The notes: generated by a model from the sequence alone, not told the origin. DNA of 64,000 nucleotides from Cohnella zeiphila (GCF_014212055.1 NZ_JACJVO010000001.1:230843-294842), one strand, 5' to 3'. Counted from the stretch's first letter, positions 1 to 9,566 are shown. A program made the numbers and translations.

Positions 1-557
1 TGACGCAGCCCTACACGACGAGCGGCGACCTCAACGGCGCGATGACGGCCATCTCCCGCACGTCCAAAAATCCGGAACGCGCCATGATGCTGATCAACCT
101 GCTGCACACGGACGCCCAGCTGCTGAACACGCTCGTCTACGGCGTGGAAGGCAAGCATTACGTCAAGACAAGCGACAACGTGATCAAGCTGCCGGACGGC
201 GTTCAAGCCGGCCAAAGCGGGTATGCGCCGGGCAACAACTACATGTTCGGCAATCAGTTCCTCGACTATCTGTGGGATAACGAGGATCCGAAGAAGTGGG
301 ACGAATACAAGGCGTTCAACGCTTCGGCGAAGCCGTCGCCGATCGTCGGCTTCAGCTATAACGCCGAACCGGTCAAGAACGAGGAGGCGGCGATTACCAA
401 CATCTACAATTCGTACATCGACGGATTGAGCACCGGCGTCATGGATCCCGCCAAGGATTTGCCCGTCTTTATCGACAAGATGAAGAAAGCTGGCCTCGAC
501 AAGGTCATCGCCGAGAAGCAGAAGCAGATCGACGCTTTCCTGGCCGCCAAGAAATAA
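1..557 (+). CDS. Sugar ABC transporter substrate-binding protein, C-terminal part
   Basis: This is the 3' end of a gene that begins before the window; the frame is open from base 3. The visible residues end in a lysine-rich helix (IAEKQKQIDAFLAAKK) typical of the DUF3502 C-terminus of LplA-type extracellular lipoproteins that feed oligosaccharides to an LplB/LplC permease. The family role is to capture sugar at the outer face of the membrane. It is followed by a GC-rich stem-loop and two permease genes on the same strand, so it is the first visible gene of an operon. The N-terminal lipobox cannot be seen. The substrate is unknown; the downstream glycosidase suggests an oligosaccharide. Confidence 0.88.
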   Translation, partial: TQPYTTSGDLNGAMTAISRTSKNPERAMMLINLLHTDAQLLNTLVYGVEGKHYVKTSDNVIKLPDGVQAGQSGYAPGNNYMFGNQFLDYLWDNEDPKKWDEYKAFNASAKPSPIVGFSYNAEPVKNEEAAITNIYNSYIDGLSTGVMDPAKDLPVFIDKMKKAGLDKVIAEKQKQIDAFLAAKK

Positions 558-566
558 ACGAATCGA

Positions 567-601
567 GAGAGGCCGGCCGTCCGGGTGACCGCCGGCCTCT
601 C
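567..601 (+). terminator. Intercistronic GC-rich stem-loop after binding-protein gene
   Basis: An 11-bp perfect stem (GAGAGGCCGGC pairing with GCCGGCCTCTC) begins ten bases after the binding-protein stop codon. No T-run follows, so it is more likely a partial terminator or a 3' RNA-stabilising structure that keeps binding-protein mRNA in excess over the permease mRNA. Similar structures follow the other two binding-protein genes in this window. Confidence 0.6.
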
Positions 602-627
602 GACGGATGGTGAAAGGAGTGGGGAGC

Positions 628-1551
628 GTGAGCCGTCAAGCGGGTTTTCTCTTCAACATCGTAAAGTATCGCGCCCTGTTCCTGATGCTGGTCGTTCCGG
701 CTGCGGTGCTGATCTTCAACAACTATATTCCGATGTTCGGCCTCGTCGTCGCCTTCAAAAATTACAATTACATCGGCGGCATTCTGGGAAGTCCCTGGGA
801 AGGAATCGACAATTTCAAATTTTTGTTCCAGACGGAAGACGCTTGGGTGGCCACCCGCAATACGGTGCTGTACAACCCGCTGTTTATCGTGCTTAACACG
901 GTATGCGCCATTCTTCTGGCCATCGCCTTGAACGAGCTGCGAAGCCGGAAGCTGGCGAAGGTTTTTCAGAGCAGCCTGCTGTTCCCTTACTTTCTGTCTT
1001 TCGTCGCCGTCAGCTATCTCGCTTACGCGTTTCTGGGCGGCTACGGCTTCATCAACAAGTCGATCCTGGAGCCTCTCGGCCTTCCGGCGGTCTCGTGGTA
1101 CACCAAACCGGGCTACTGGACCGTCATTCTGCCGCTCGTCAACCTATGGAAGAACGTCGGCTACGGCATGGTCGTCTACTTGGCCGCCATCGTCGGAATC
1201 GATCAGGAATATTACGAAGCGGCCGTCATCGACGGAGCCTCCAAATGGAAGCAAATCTGGAAAATTACAATCCCGTTGATCGTACCGGTCATCATCGTGC
1301 TCGTCATCCTGCAGATCGGCCGCATCTTCAACGCGGATTTCGGCTTATTCTATCAGGTGCCGCTCAATACAGGCGTGCTGACCCCGACGACCAGCGTCAT
1401 CGATACGTTCGTATACCGGTCGCTGCTGATCAGCGGCAACGTCGGCATGTCGGCCGCCGCTTCCTTCTATCAGTCGGTTGTCGGGTTCGTGCTGGTGCTG
1501 TTGACCAATTTCATCGTGCGCAGAACGAGCCCGGAAAACGCGCTGTTCTAA
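628..1551 (+). CDS. Sugar ABC transporter permease, LplB-type
   Basis: Inner-membrane permease subunit of an oligosaccharide importer of the CUT1 class. The sequence has six hydrophobic segments and the cytoplasmic EAA loop (EAAVIDGASKWKQIW), which contacts the ATPase. The first hydrophobic segment (LFLMLVVPAAVLIFNNYIP) and the PMFGLVVAFKNYN that follows are characteristic of LplB. GTG at 628 is preferred because GAAAGGAG lies 8-10 bases upstream; an ATG at 607 is in frame but has no usable ribosome-binding site. It pairs with the next permease. No ATPase gene is present, as is usual for this class in Gram-positives that share MsmX. Confidence 0.9.
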   Translation: MSRQAGFLFNIVKYRALFLMLVVPAAVLIFNNYIPMFGLVVAFKNYNYIGGILGSPWEGIDNFKFLFQTEDAWVATRNTVLYNPLFIVLNTVCAILLAIALNELRSRKLAKVFQSSLLFPYFLSFVAVSYLAYAFLGGYGFINKSILEPLGLPAVSWYTKPGYWTVILPLVNLWKNVGYGMVVYLAAIVGIDQEYYEAAVIDGASKWKQIWKITIPLIVPVIIVLVILQIGRIFNADFGLFYQVPLNTGVLTPTTSVIDTFVYRSLLISGNVGMSAAASFYQSVVGFVLVLLTNFIVRRTSPENALF

Positions 1552-1563
1552 GGGGGGACCGAT

Positions 1564-2523
1564 ATGAACGCACACATCGAATCACATACGTCGGCTGCCG
1601 GCAAGGCTCGCAAACGGAAGGCAAATCCTTCCGTGACGAGCAACGGCTTGTCCCGTACGGCGAATGCGCTGCTTGTCGCCTTGTTCGCCCTGCTTAGCTT
1701 GGCGTGCATTTATCCGGTGCTGCTGGTCATCGCGGTGTCGTTTACGGACGAACAGTCGATCGTGACCTACGGATACCAGATCATTCCGAAGCAATTCTCT
1801 CTGTTCGCTTACCGGTATTTGTTCGAGGATGCGGCGCAAATTTACCGCAGCTACGGCGTTTCGATCGCCGTCACCCTGATCGGCACGGTCGGCAGCCTGC
1901 TGCTGACGTCGCTGCTCGCTTTTCCGTTGTCCCGCCGGGATATGCCTTACCGGAACGTGCTGGCGTTCGGGGTATTTTTCACGATGCTGTTCAGCGGGGG
2001 ACTCGTGCCGTGGTATCTCATTTATAACGACGCGGGTCTCAACAATACGCTTTGGGCGCTCATCATTCCGCACCTGGTCGCGCCGTTCAACGTCATCATC
2101 ATGCGCACGTTTTTCACCAACACGATCCCGGTGTCGCTGATCGAATCGGCGAAGATCGACGGCGCGGGCGAATTCAAGATTTTCGCGCGAATCGTCATGC
2201 CGCTGTCGCTGCCGGTCATGGCGACGATCGGCTTGTTTCAGACGTTGGCTTACTGGAACGATTGGTTTACCAGCTCGGTATTCATCAGCGACAACAAGCT
2301 GGTCAGCCTGCAGTACTTGATGTACAAGACGATCTACAACATTCAGTATTTGAATTCCGGCATGGTCGATGCGAACGTCGCGGGCAGCGCGTCGGCGGCG
2401 ATTCCGGTAGAGACGGTGCGGATGGCGATGGCGATCGTCGGCATCGGACCGATCGTGTTCGTCTATCCGTTCTTGCAGAAATATTTCGTCAGAGGCCTGA
2501 CCGTCGGCGCGGTCAAAGGCTAG
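1564..2523 (+). CDS. Sugar ABC transporter permease, LplC-type
   Basis: Second permease subunit of the same importer, 319 residues. It has six hydrophobic segments and an EAA-like loop (ESAKIDGAGEFKIFARIVMP), and it ends FLQKYFVRGLTVGAVKG, the usual LplC terminus. The N-terminal 35 residues are polar and probably cytoplasmic. The gene starts 13 bases after the previous stop, with AGGGGGGACC as its ribosome-binding site, so the two are co-transcribed. The two permeases should form the heterodimeric membrane channel; sugar specificity comes from the binding protein. Confidence 0.9.
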   Translation: MNAHIESHTSAAGKARKRKANPSVTSNGLSRTANALLVALFALLSLACIYPVLLVIAVSFTDEQSIVTYGYQIIPKQFSLFAYRYLFEDAAQIYRSYGVSIAVTLIGTVGSLLLTSLLAFPLSRRDMPYRNVLAFGVFFTMLFSGGLVPWYLIYNDAGLNNTLWALIIPHLVAPFNVIIMRTFFTNTIPVSLIESAKIDGAGEFKIFARIVMPLSLPVMATIGLFQTLAYWNDWFTSSVFISDNKLVSLQYLMYKTIYNIQYLNSGMVDANVAGSASAAIPVETVRMAMAIVGIGPIVFVYPFLQKYFVRGLTVGAVKG

Positions 2524-2559
2524 GCCGTCCCGGCCGACAGAAGGAGGAACAATCGCAAC

Positions 2560-4584
2560 ATGAGCGACCCGTTGGATCTATATGCGCTCGATCTGCGCCG
2601 AAGCACGGCTCCGGCCAACCATATCGGGGTTACGAGCCTGTACAGCGTGACGGCGCCCCTGCACGGCACGGTTTCGGGGGTGAAGGGATGCTTCTCTCCT
2701 CCTTATGCCGCCGGCGAGCTGCAGCTTCGGTTGGATTTCGCCGCGGACGGCGTTCCGATCGAAGATACCGGCAATCTGGGCAAGCGGGACTGCGGTCTAT
2801 TATTCGCAGGGGCCGTCTGGCGCCCGGACCGGATCGTTCGCCGCGGAACGTATCATTGGTTGAAGGAAGGCAAACTGTATTCCTTCCGGGTCGTCAGCGA
2901 GCTGGTGCCGCTGACGGGACGGGCGGGCTTCGCGCTCGCGGTGAAGGTAACGAACCGGAGCGGCCGGAACGTTACGTTGGAGATGTTCCCGAGCCTGGAA
3001 CCGGGGCGCGTGCGCAAGGTGCCGCTCGGAGAATGGAAATTCAGTCCTCCTCAGGGAGGAACGGCGCTCGAACGGGTCGGAGTCGGTGCCGAAGCCGTTC
3101 GGGAAAACGAAGAAGTGCGGGTGACGCTGCATCACGAACGGCTGATTGCCGATATGGCGCCCGGAGAGGAGAGCGTCTTCCGCCTGGCCGTCACGCTGAC
3201 CGACGCCGGCAGCGAATGCGCGTCGCCTGCGAGCCTGGCGAATTGGGCGGAGGAGACGGAGGAGCGCTGGCGGGACGTCCTGAACCGCGCCGAGGCCGCA
3301 CTGCCGCAGCTTGAGAGCGACATTCCCGGCCTGGAGGCGTATTATCGCCGCTCGCTGATCAGCGGACTCGTCTGCCTATGGGACCATCCGGCGTTCAAAA
3401 TTCGACCGTTCCCGGTCATATCCGGCATGGACGGCGGAGGCATCAACAATTATCCGTGGGACGCGGCGGGCTATGTCGGCCAGGCGCTGACGATGCTGCT
3501 GGGCGACGAGCGGTCGCGGAACTATTTGCGGTTCATGGAAGAGGGCGGGATCGATCGTCATATCAGCTTTGCTCCCGACGGCACGGGCGACGAGCCGTTC
3601 GCTTATTCTTACAGCCTGTGGGCGTTCGTCCACTTCGCCTGGTCGCTCTTCTGCCAGCACGGCGTGGTCCCGGAGCTGTATCCGCATCTGAAGCGGGTGC
3701 TGGAGGTCGACGAGAAGCGTCTGACCCACCGGGGCGAGCTGCTGGATTACGGCGAGCATCATCACTTGCTCGAGATGCGCGGCAGCGGCTACGAGCACGT
3801 CGTCGCCAGCCCGAACGCGGAGCGAGCCTGGTGCTACGATCGGCTGGCGGAGCTGGCGGATCATCTGGACCTGGCCGAAGCTTCGGAACTGCGGGACAAG
3901 GCGGCCCGCATTCGCCGGGCGATCCGGGAGGAGCTGTGGGATCCGGAAGCGGGATGGTTCCGCAGCCTGTATCCGGACGGCCACCGGGAACTCATCTATT
4001 CGATCCAAGCGTACGATGCGCTGCGGATGGGAGCCTGCACGCAGGAGATGGAGAATGCGCTGCTGTCTCATCTGCGGGACGGGGCGTTCCTCGGAGATTG
4101 CGGCGTATCGAGCATCTCCGCGGAGGACGAGCTTCATTACGAGGTGAACGATCCCGACTGGTCGGGCGGCGGCAGCTTCGGCGGCGAAGGGCCGATTCTG
4201 GCGCAGACGCTGTGGGAGATCGGCCGGCCGGAGCTGGCTTGGGATGTGCTGAAGCGCCATCTCTGGATCGGCGAGCGCCTGCCCTATGTGCCGCAGGAGC
4301 ACTACAGCGATCGTCCGATGGCGCCGGCTCACAAGCGCGCCAACAACATTTCCGGCCTGGCCGGAGCCCAGGCGGTCGTCTTCGGCATGGCCGGCATTCG
4401 GCCGCAGCTGGACGGAAGGCTGCTGATCCATCCGCAGCCTCCGGAGGAAGGGAACGTCTCGGTGATCGGGTACGCCTACCGCGGCCATCGCTACGATGTG
4501 CACATGGAGCCCGGCTTCTGCCGGATCGTCCGCGACGGAAGCGAGACGTACCGCGGCGTTCCGTCCTCTCAAACGTACGATTAG
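2560..4584 (+). CDS. Putative (alpha/alpha)6-barrel glycosidase (MGH1/GH63-like)
   Basis: A 674-residue protein without signal peptide, so probably cytoplasmic. An N-terminal beta-rich region (about 1-240) is followed by helical hairpins typical of six-hairpin glycosidases, with conserved-looking stretches GINNYPWDAAGYVGQ, GSGYEHV and QEHYSDRPMAPAHKRANN, and a C-terminal beta segment (LDGRLLIHPQPPEEG) as in GH63/MGH1-like enzymes. It lies 36 bases after the permease pair with an AGGAGG site, so it likely hydrolyses the imported oligosaccharide. The linkage cannot be told from sequence. Its stop codon overlaps the stop of the convergent regulator gene. Confidence 0.75.
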   Translation: MSDPLDLYALDLRRSTAPANHIGVTSLYSVTAPLHGTVSGVKGCFSPPYAAGELQLRLDFAADGVPIEDTGNLGKRDCGLLFAGAVWRPDRIVRRGTYHWLKEGKLYSFRVVSELVPLTGRAGFALAVKVTNRSGRNVTLEMFPSLEPGRVRKVPLGEWKFSPPQGGTALERVGVGAEAVRENEEVRVTLHHERLIADMAPGEESVFRLAVTLTDAGSECASPASLANWAEETEERWRDVLNRAEAALPQLESDIPGLEAYYRRSLISGLVCLWDHPAFKIRPFPVISGMDGGGINNYPWDAAGYVGQALTMLLGDERSRNYLRFMEEGGIDRHISFAPDGTGDEPFAYSYSLWAFVHFAWSLFCQHGVVPELYPHLKRVLEVDEKRLTHRGELLDYGEHHHLLEMRGSGYEHVVASPNAERAWCYDRLAELADHLDLAEASELRDKAARIRRAIREELWDPEAGWFRSLYPDGHRELIYSIQAYDALRMGACTQEMENALLSHLRDGAFLGDCGVSSISAEDELHYEVNDPDWSGGGSFGGEGPILAQTLWEIGRPELAWDVLKRHLWIGERLPYVPQEHYSDRPMAPAHKRANNISGLAGAQAVVFGMAGIRPQLDGRLLIHPQPPEEGNVSVIGYAYRGHRYDVHMEPGFCRIVRDGSETYRGVPSSQTYD

Positions 4585-5453
4585 ATCCGGCCGCGCCGGT
4601 GCTTGCGGAATTCCCCCGGCGTCAGGCCGGTCTTCTCCCGGAACAGCCGGATGAAGTAGTTGTCGTCCGGAATGCCGACCGTCTCGCCGACGCGCGGAAT
4701 GGAAAGATCGGTCGACGCCAGCAGCCGTTTGGCCTCCTCCATTTTCAGATAGTGGATGTACTGCGTCGTCGTCATGCCCGTGTGCTTCTTCAGGCAGCGG
4801 GACAAATATTCCGGATTGAAATGGAAGTCTTCTTCCAATCGAAGGGTCTTCAACGGAGCATGGGCGCGCTCGCGCAAGTACGCTTCGATCTTCCGGCTCA
4901 GCGCCAGCGACGGCGACGCGTCGGAGCTCAGCTGCAGCCCTTCCTGCATCGCGGCGAACAGATCGGTCATCCGGGCGTGCAGGGCCAGCGCGTTCCCCAG
5001 AACGAGCGAGTTCTGGATGCGCAGCATGTCGTCCATCAAGGGAAGCAGCCGCTTGCCGTCGTATGACGAGAACTTGGGAAGGTAAAGACCATGCTCCAGC
5101 GGGGCATGGTCTTTGTCCGTTCCGATCTGGACGACCTGGTCCCACGCGATCTGGCGAAGGGGGAGACGGGACGTCTCGCGGGGATGGTAGAAGTGCATCC
5201 AGTAGATGCCGGTATCTTCCTCGCACGGGCGATGGCCGACGTGCGTCTTGCCGGGCTCGAGCAAGAGCATCTCGCCCGGACCGATGGCGTAATCCGTCCG
5301 TTCCTCGCGCATGTAAAGGGTGCCCTTGGTCACGAACAGCAGGTCGTAGACGTCGAAGACGCGCTTGAAATGGCGCATGCCGGGCTCCCAGACGCCGTAA
5401 CCGATGGTGATGAATTGAGGCAAGGGCGGAAAAGGCAGTCGGATGCAATCCAT
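4581..5453 (-). CDS. AraC-family transcriptional regulator (cupin sensor)
   Basis: A 290-residue regulator with an N-terminal cupin-like sugar-sensing half (FVTKGTLYMREERTDYAIGPGEMLLLEPGKTH) and a C-terminal pair of AraC helix-turn-helix motifs (about 190-288) that ends FREKTGLTPGEFRKHRR. It is convergent with the transporter-glycosidase operon (stop codons overlap) and divergent from the next glycosidase gene, so it could control either. A sigma-A-type promoter lies upstream on its own strand. Confidence 0.92.
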   Translation of the reverse strand: MDCIRLPFPPLPQFITIGYGVWEPGMRHFKRVFDVYDLLFVTKGTLYMREERTDYAIGPGEMLLLEPGKTHVGHRPCEEDTGIYWMHFYHPRETSRLPLRQIAWDQVVQIGTDKDHAPLEHGLYLPKFSSYDGKRLLPLMDDMLRIQNSLVLGNALALHARMTDLFAAMQEGLQLSSDASPSLALSRKIEAYLRERAHAPLKTLRLEEDFHFNPEYLSRCLKKHTGMTTTQYIHYLKMEEAKRLLASTDLSIPRVGETVGIPDDNYFIRLFREKTGLTPGEFRKHRRGRI

Positions 5454-5507
5454 GGAAGCGCTCCCTCCCAGGGCAGGTCGGGCCCGTCCGTCGTGAGAAT
5501 CACCCCC

Positions 5508-5536
5508 ATTATAAAGTCGATTTTGTGCGATCGCAA
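5508..5536 (-). promoter_or_regulatory. Sigma-A-like promoter of the AraC gene
   Basis: On the minus strand TTGCGA and TATAAT are separated by 17 bases, about 55 bases upstream of the regulator start. The -35 overlaps a GCGATCGC palindrome in the intergenic region shared with the divergent glycosidase gene. Called from hexamer match and spacing only. Confidence 0.55.
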
Positions 5537-5614
5537 GTCGTTTTTCTCACTATCCGCCATGCCGTTCAGAGGACTATTGTTAAGAGGAGAACAAGCGCGA
5601 AAGGGCGGATTCCA

Positions 5615-7603
5615 TTGCGGTTTAGACAAGTTCATCTCGATTTTCACACGTCGGAAGCGATCGATGCGATCGGCAGCCGCTTCTCCAAGGAGCAGTTCCA
5701 ATCCATGCTGCAAAAGGGGCGCGTGGACTCGATCACGATCTTCTCCAAATGCCACCATGGCTGGGCCTATCATCCGTCGGAGGCGAACGAGATCCACCCG
5801 GGACTCGGCTTCGATCTGCTGGGCCGGATGATCGAAGCGGCGCACGAGATCGGCGTCAAAACGCCCGTCTACCTGTCGGCGGGCCTGGACGAGAAGCTGG
5901 CGCGGCAGCATCCGGATTGGCTCGTCCGGGACAAGGAGGACCGGACGGGGTGGGCGAGAGGCTTCCTGGAGCCGGGCTATCACGAGTTCTGCTTCAACAC
6001 GCCGTACCTGGACCTTCTGCTCGACCAGATCGAAGAGGTCGTTCGCCGGTACGACGCGGACGGCATCTTCCTGGACATCGTCGGCGTCCGGAAATGCTAC
6101 TGTCAATACTGCGTTCGCGATTTGCGGGCGGCGGGACAAGACCCCCGGGACGAGAAAGCCGTCCTGGCGCTGGGGGAGCGAACGTTCGCGAGATACACGG
6201 AGAAGGTGCGCGAGCGGATTCACGGAATCAAGCCGGGCCTCGGCATTTTCCACAACAGCGGGCATATCCGCAGGGGAAGAAGAGACCTCGCCCGCATGAA
6301 CACCCATCTGGAGCTGGAATCGCTGCCGACGGGGGGCTGGGGCTACGATCACTTCCCGCTGTCGGCGCGGTACGCGCAGACGCTGGGCATGAACTTCCTG
6401 GGCATGACGGGCAAGTTCCATACGACCTGGGGCGAATTCGGCGGCTACAAGCATCCGAACGCGCTGCGGTACGAGGCGGCGCTCAGCCTGGCGAACGGCG
6501 CCCGCATCTCGGTCGGCGACCAGCTGCACCCGGACGGCCTGATGGACGAGGCGACGTACGAGCTGATCGGAGCGGCCTATCGGGAGGTCGAGACGAAGGA
6601 AGCTTGGTGCGCCGATACGGAAAATGTGGCGGACGTCGCCCTGCTGACGCTGGAAGCGCTTGAGCCGCTGCTGCCGGAAGCGCTGCCTGCCGGGGCCGGG
6701 GGACGGATCGACGCCGGCGCGGCGCGCATGCTGCTGGAGGGGAAAATCCTGTTCGACGTAATCGATCTGGAGGCCGACTTCGAACGGTACAAAGTCGTCG
6801 TGCTGCCAGATCAGGCGTTGCTCGTTCCCGAGCTGGAAGCGAAGCTGCGGCCTTATCTGGAGCAAGGCGGCAAAGTGCTCGCGACCGGCCGCTCCGGCCT
6901 GGACGTCTCCGGCGAACGCTTCGGCATCGACCTCGGCGTCAAGCGGATCGGGGACAATCCGTACCGGCCCGACTATTTTCGGCCCGGGTTCGAGCTGCCG
7001 AGCCTGAAGAACGCAGCCTTCGTCTTCTACGGCCAAGGCCAGCGGATCGAGCTGGACGGCGGCACGGAGCTCGGCCTGAGGGAAGATCCCTACTTCAACC
7101 GCGACGTCTTCACGTTCTGTTCCCATCAGCATACGCCAAGCTCGCGCCAAACCGGCGGGCCGGGTATGGTCGAGAGCGCGAGCGGAATCTACATCGCCTG
7201 GAACGTATTCGAGGACTATGCGACGAAGGGCAGCCTGCCGCTCAAAGAGACCGTGCTGTACGCATTGGACCGGCTGCTCGGCGCTTCCCGCACGCTCCGG
7301 ACGAACTTGCCGGCGCAAGGCGTCGCGACGGTTCAGCGGCAGGCCGGTCGGAACCGGTACGTCGCTCACCTGCTGTACGCTTCGCCGGTCAAGCGCGGAG
7401 ACGGGGTGGAAGTGATCGAGGATCTGGTGCCGCTGCGCAATGTCGAAGTGACGCTGCGCCTGCCGGGATCGGCAAGCGACGTGTATTTGGCGCCGCAGGG
7501 GACGAAGCTGCAGTTCACACAGGTTGGAGAAGACGGCGTGCGCTTCGTCGTGCCGGAGTTCGAGTGCCATCAGATGGTCGTCGTTCAGATGGAAAAGCCG
7601 TAA
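5615..7603 (+). CDS. Putative TIM-barrel glycosidase with beta-galactosidase-like trimerization domain
   Basis: About 662 residues, no signal peptide. The N-terminal half resembles alpha-amylase/GH42-like TIM barrels (RFRQVHLDFHTSE; ADGIFLDIVG with likely catalytic-face acids; EFGGYKHPNALRYE). The region around 390-480 resembles the GH42 trimerization domain (FERYKVVVLPDQALL, GGKVLATGRSGLD). The C-terminus is beta-rich (VTLRLPGSASDVYLAPQGTKL). TTG at 5615 is preferred: GAAAGGGCGG lies six bases upstream and family proteins typically start with RFRQVHLDFHTS. A longer in-frame GTG at 5525 lacks support. A CxxC pair (CYCQYC) sits near residue 165. The substrate is unknown; an alpha-L-fucosidase-like or galactosidase role is possible. 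Confidence 0.75.
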   Translation: MRFRQVHLDFHTSEAIDAIGSRFSKEQFQSMLQKGRVDSITIFSKCHHGWAYHPSEANEIHPGLGFDLLGRMIEAAHEIGVKTPVYLSAGLDEKLARQHPDWLVRDKEDRTGWARGFLEPGYHEFCFNTPYLDLLLDQIEEVVRRYDADGIFLDIVGVRKCYCQYCVRDLRAAGQDPRDEKAVLALGERTFARYTEKVRERIHGIKPGLGIFHNSGHIRRGRRDLARMNTHLELESLPTGGWGYDHFPLSARYAQTLGMNFLGMTGKFHTTWGEFGGYKHPNALRYEAALSLANGARISVGDQLHPDGLMDEATYELIGAAYREVETKEAWCADTENVADVALLTLEALEPLLPEALPAGAGGRIDAGAARMLLEGKILFDVIDLEADFERYKVVVLPDQALLVPELEAKLRPYLEQGGKVLATGRSGLDVSGERFGIDLGVKRIGDNPYRPDYFRPGFELPSLKNAAFVFYGQGQRIELDGGTELGLREDPYFNRDVFTFCSHQHTPSSRQTGGPGMVESASGIYIAWNVFEDYATKGSLPLKETVLYALDRLLGASRTLRTNLPAQGVATVQRQAGRNRYVAHLLYASPVKRGDGVEVIEDLVPLRNVEVTLRLPGSASDVYLAPQGTKLQFTQVGEDGVRFVVPEFECHQMVVVQMEKP

Positions 7604-7717
7604 GAGGGGCGGCCCTCCGCTTGTGCAGGTTCCCGTTAGGCTGGCGAGGACGAAGGCAGCGCTTCGGCTGACTCCCTGCCGAGTGGCGGGGGCGGCGAGA
7701 GGCAGGCAACGTCGAAG

Positions 7718-8689
7718 TCAGTCCGCGCGTTCCTGGAAGTGCGTCCGGCGGTATTCGGCGGGCGGCGTCCCGTACCGCTCGGAGAAGACGCGGGTGAAGT
7801 AGTGGACGGATTGGTACCCGGTCAGGTCCGCGATCTCCTTCACGCTGTGAACCGTCGTCTTCAGCAGGCTCTCGGCCGCCAGCATCCGTTCCCGGGTCAC
7901 GTAATCCCCGAACGACAGGCCGGCCTCCTCCTTGAAGATGCGGGTCAGGTGGCGGCCGGAAATGTTCAGGTAGGCTGATACGTCTTCCAAGCGAAGCGGC
8001 CGCGACAAGTTGTCGCGAATGAACCGCTTCGCGAGCTGAGCGAGATGGGAACGGCTGCGGGAGAGCGATTTGGCTCGAACCGCAGCCGATTCTTCTTGCG
8101 CTCCGAACGTGGCCGGGAAGGAGCGCAGCAGCATTCCGCACAAGGCGCTTGTCCGAGCATCCGCGCCTGCCTCCAACTGCAGAATGTGATGGTACAGCGC
8201 CCGCCACAGCAGCGCCGTTACGCCCTCCGGTTCTTGAGCGATCGGGGAAGAATAATCGTCCAGCTCGGATTCGTACCGCCGTGCCGCCTCCGACCGGGTC
8301 GCCGCATCCGAAGACGCGCCTCCCACGACCTCGAACGCCACGAAAAACAGCTTCAGCCCCGTCCCGCTGCGGATTTGGTGCCAATGGCCGGGCAGCGAAG
8401 CGAAGAGAGTTCCGTTTTCCAGCGGAAAGATCACTTCCTCGTCTTCATACTCTCCCTTTCCCTCCAGCACATAACAGATCTCATAGAACGAATGCCGGTG
8501 AACCGGATTGTCGAAATGGCACCATTCCACTCCCCAGTTGAAGATCTGATATTCGACGCCGGAACACTCGCACGTTCTGACGCTCTCGTTGAGCACGCCC
8601 ATAACATAGAGAAAGTTCTCCTGAGAAAGCAACGGCTCCGCCCCCTTGGCGCGATTGTACAAATCGAGGTCGCTCTTATGCAAATACAT
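7718..8689 (-). CDS. AraC-family regulator, divergent from PhyH dioxygenase 1
   Basis: A 323-residue regulator with a cupin-like sensor (HRHSFYEICYVLEGKGEYEDEE, about 65-90) and two C-terminal AraC helix-turn-helix motifs (about 220-318, containing YLNISGRHLTRIFKEEAGLS and ending FSERYGTPPAEYRRTHF). It is transcribed divergently from the PhyH-family gene with only 65 bases between the start codons, the usual layout for a local regulator of that gene. It ends about 110 bases from the convergent glycosidase gene. Ligand unknown. Confidence 0.92.
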   Translation of the reverse strand: MYLHKSDLDLYNRAKGAEPLLSQENFLYVMGVLNESVRTCECSGVEYQIFNWGVEWCHFDNPVHRHSFYEICYVLEGKGEYEDEEVIFPLENGTLFASLPGHWHQIRSGTGLKLFFVAFEVVGGASSDAATRSEAARRYESELDDYSSPIAQEPEGVTALLWRALYHHILQLEAGADARTSALCGMLLRSFPATFGAQEESAAVRAKSLSRSRSHLAQLAKRFIRDNLSRPLRLEDVSAYLNISGRHLTRIFKEEAGLSFGDYVTRERMLAAESLLKTTVHSVKEIADLTGYQSVHYFTRVFSERYGTPPAEYRRTHFQERAD

Positions 8690-8754
8690 GCGGCATGATC
8701 CGTCCTATACTGGACCTATCAAAAAGCGCTTTCGGCGCCCAGGAGGGATTATGC

Positions 8755-9537
8755 ATGAATAAGATGATTAAAGCAGAGGACGTTGAATTTTACAAGGAGA
8801 ACGGGTACTTGCTCGTCCGTGGCGTGTTCTCTGCCGAAGAGGTCGAAGAGATGCGCCGCGCCATCGACGGAATCATCGAACGCGCCGCCAAGTCGAAGTT
8901 TGACGGCAACGCGACGTGGCAGGGCGACTATCTGCCTCCCGAAGAACTGAAGAAGCTTGTGCTCAAAGGTTTCCACGACGTGCATTATCACGACGCGTCG
9001 TTCACGCGTGCCGCGATCCATCCGAACATGGCCGCCGTCCTCAAGGAACTGATCGGCCCCAACGTCCAGCTTCATCACAGCAAGATGCTGGTGAAGCCGC
9101 CGGAGAAGGGCGCCGCGTTTCCGCTGCACCAGGATACGCCGTACTTCCCGCATGCCAGCCATACGATGCTCGCCGGCAGCGTCCATCTCGACGATTCGGA
9201 CATGGAGAACGGCTGTCTGTGCGTCATTCCGGGCTCCCACAAGCAGGGCCTGCTTCCGCACGTCGGCCGCTACTACCTCGATCATCGCGAATACCCGCTG
9301 TCCGCGGCGACGCCTTGCCCGGCCAAAGCCGGCGACGTTCTGTTTTTCAACTACCTGACGATCCACGGCTCGGACGTCAACCGCAGCCAGCGCAACCGGC
9401 GCAACGTCCTGTTCCAATACCGGGACCCGATGGACCTGCCGACCGAGAACGTCCACGTGAACTGGGGCCAGGGCTTGATGGTTTGCGGGGAGAATCCGAT
9501 CTACAAAGCGTACCAGCCGGAGTATCAGCTCAAGTAA
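8755..9537 (+). CDS. PhyH-family Fe(II)/2-oxoglutarate dioxygenase 1
   Basis: A 260-residue member of the phytanoyl-CoA dioxygenase family, which uses Fe(II), 2-oxoglutarate and O2 to oxidise C-H bonds. The iron triad is visible: H125 and D127 in FPLHQDTPYF and H204 in LTIHGSDVNRSQRNRR, with an arginine about 11-12 residues later suited to 2-oxoglutarate. The stretch ENGCLCVIPGSHKQG is also typical. ATG at 8755 is chosen because AGGAGGG lies seven bases upstream. The gene is divergent from an AraC regulator and followed by a nucleoside hydrolase-like gene. The substrate is unknown; the context suggests a sugar or glycoside rather than acyl-CoA. Confidence 0.9.
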   Translation: MNKMIKAEDVEFYKENGYLLVRGVFSAEEVEEMRRAIDGIIERAAKSKFDGNATWQGDYLPPEELKKLVLKGFHDVHYHDASFTRAAIHPNMAAVLKELIGPNVQLHHSKMLVKPPEKGAAFPLHQDTPYFPHASHTMLAGSVHLDDSDMENGCLCVIPGSHKQGLLPHVGRYYLDHREYPLSAATPCPAKAGDVLFFNYLTIHGSDVNRSQRNRRNVLFQYRDPMDLPTENVHVNWGQGLMVCGENPIYKAYQPEYQLK

Positions 9538-9566
9538 ATCTTCCGGCAATCCCGTCGATAAGGTAA

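Noticed and set aside
3376..5448. Long minus-strand open frame (690 codons) antisense to the first glycosidase
   Set aside because: It overlaps two well-supported genes, has Arg/Pro/Ala-rich composition typical of GC-rich shadow frames, and lacks recognisable domains or a start signal.
5508..5536. Relationship between AAAATCGACTT here and the core of the 51-bp repeats
   Set aside because: An 11-base match overlapping a promoter -10 region can occur by chance; no further unit sequence is shared.
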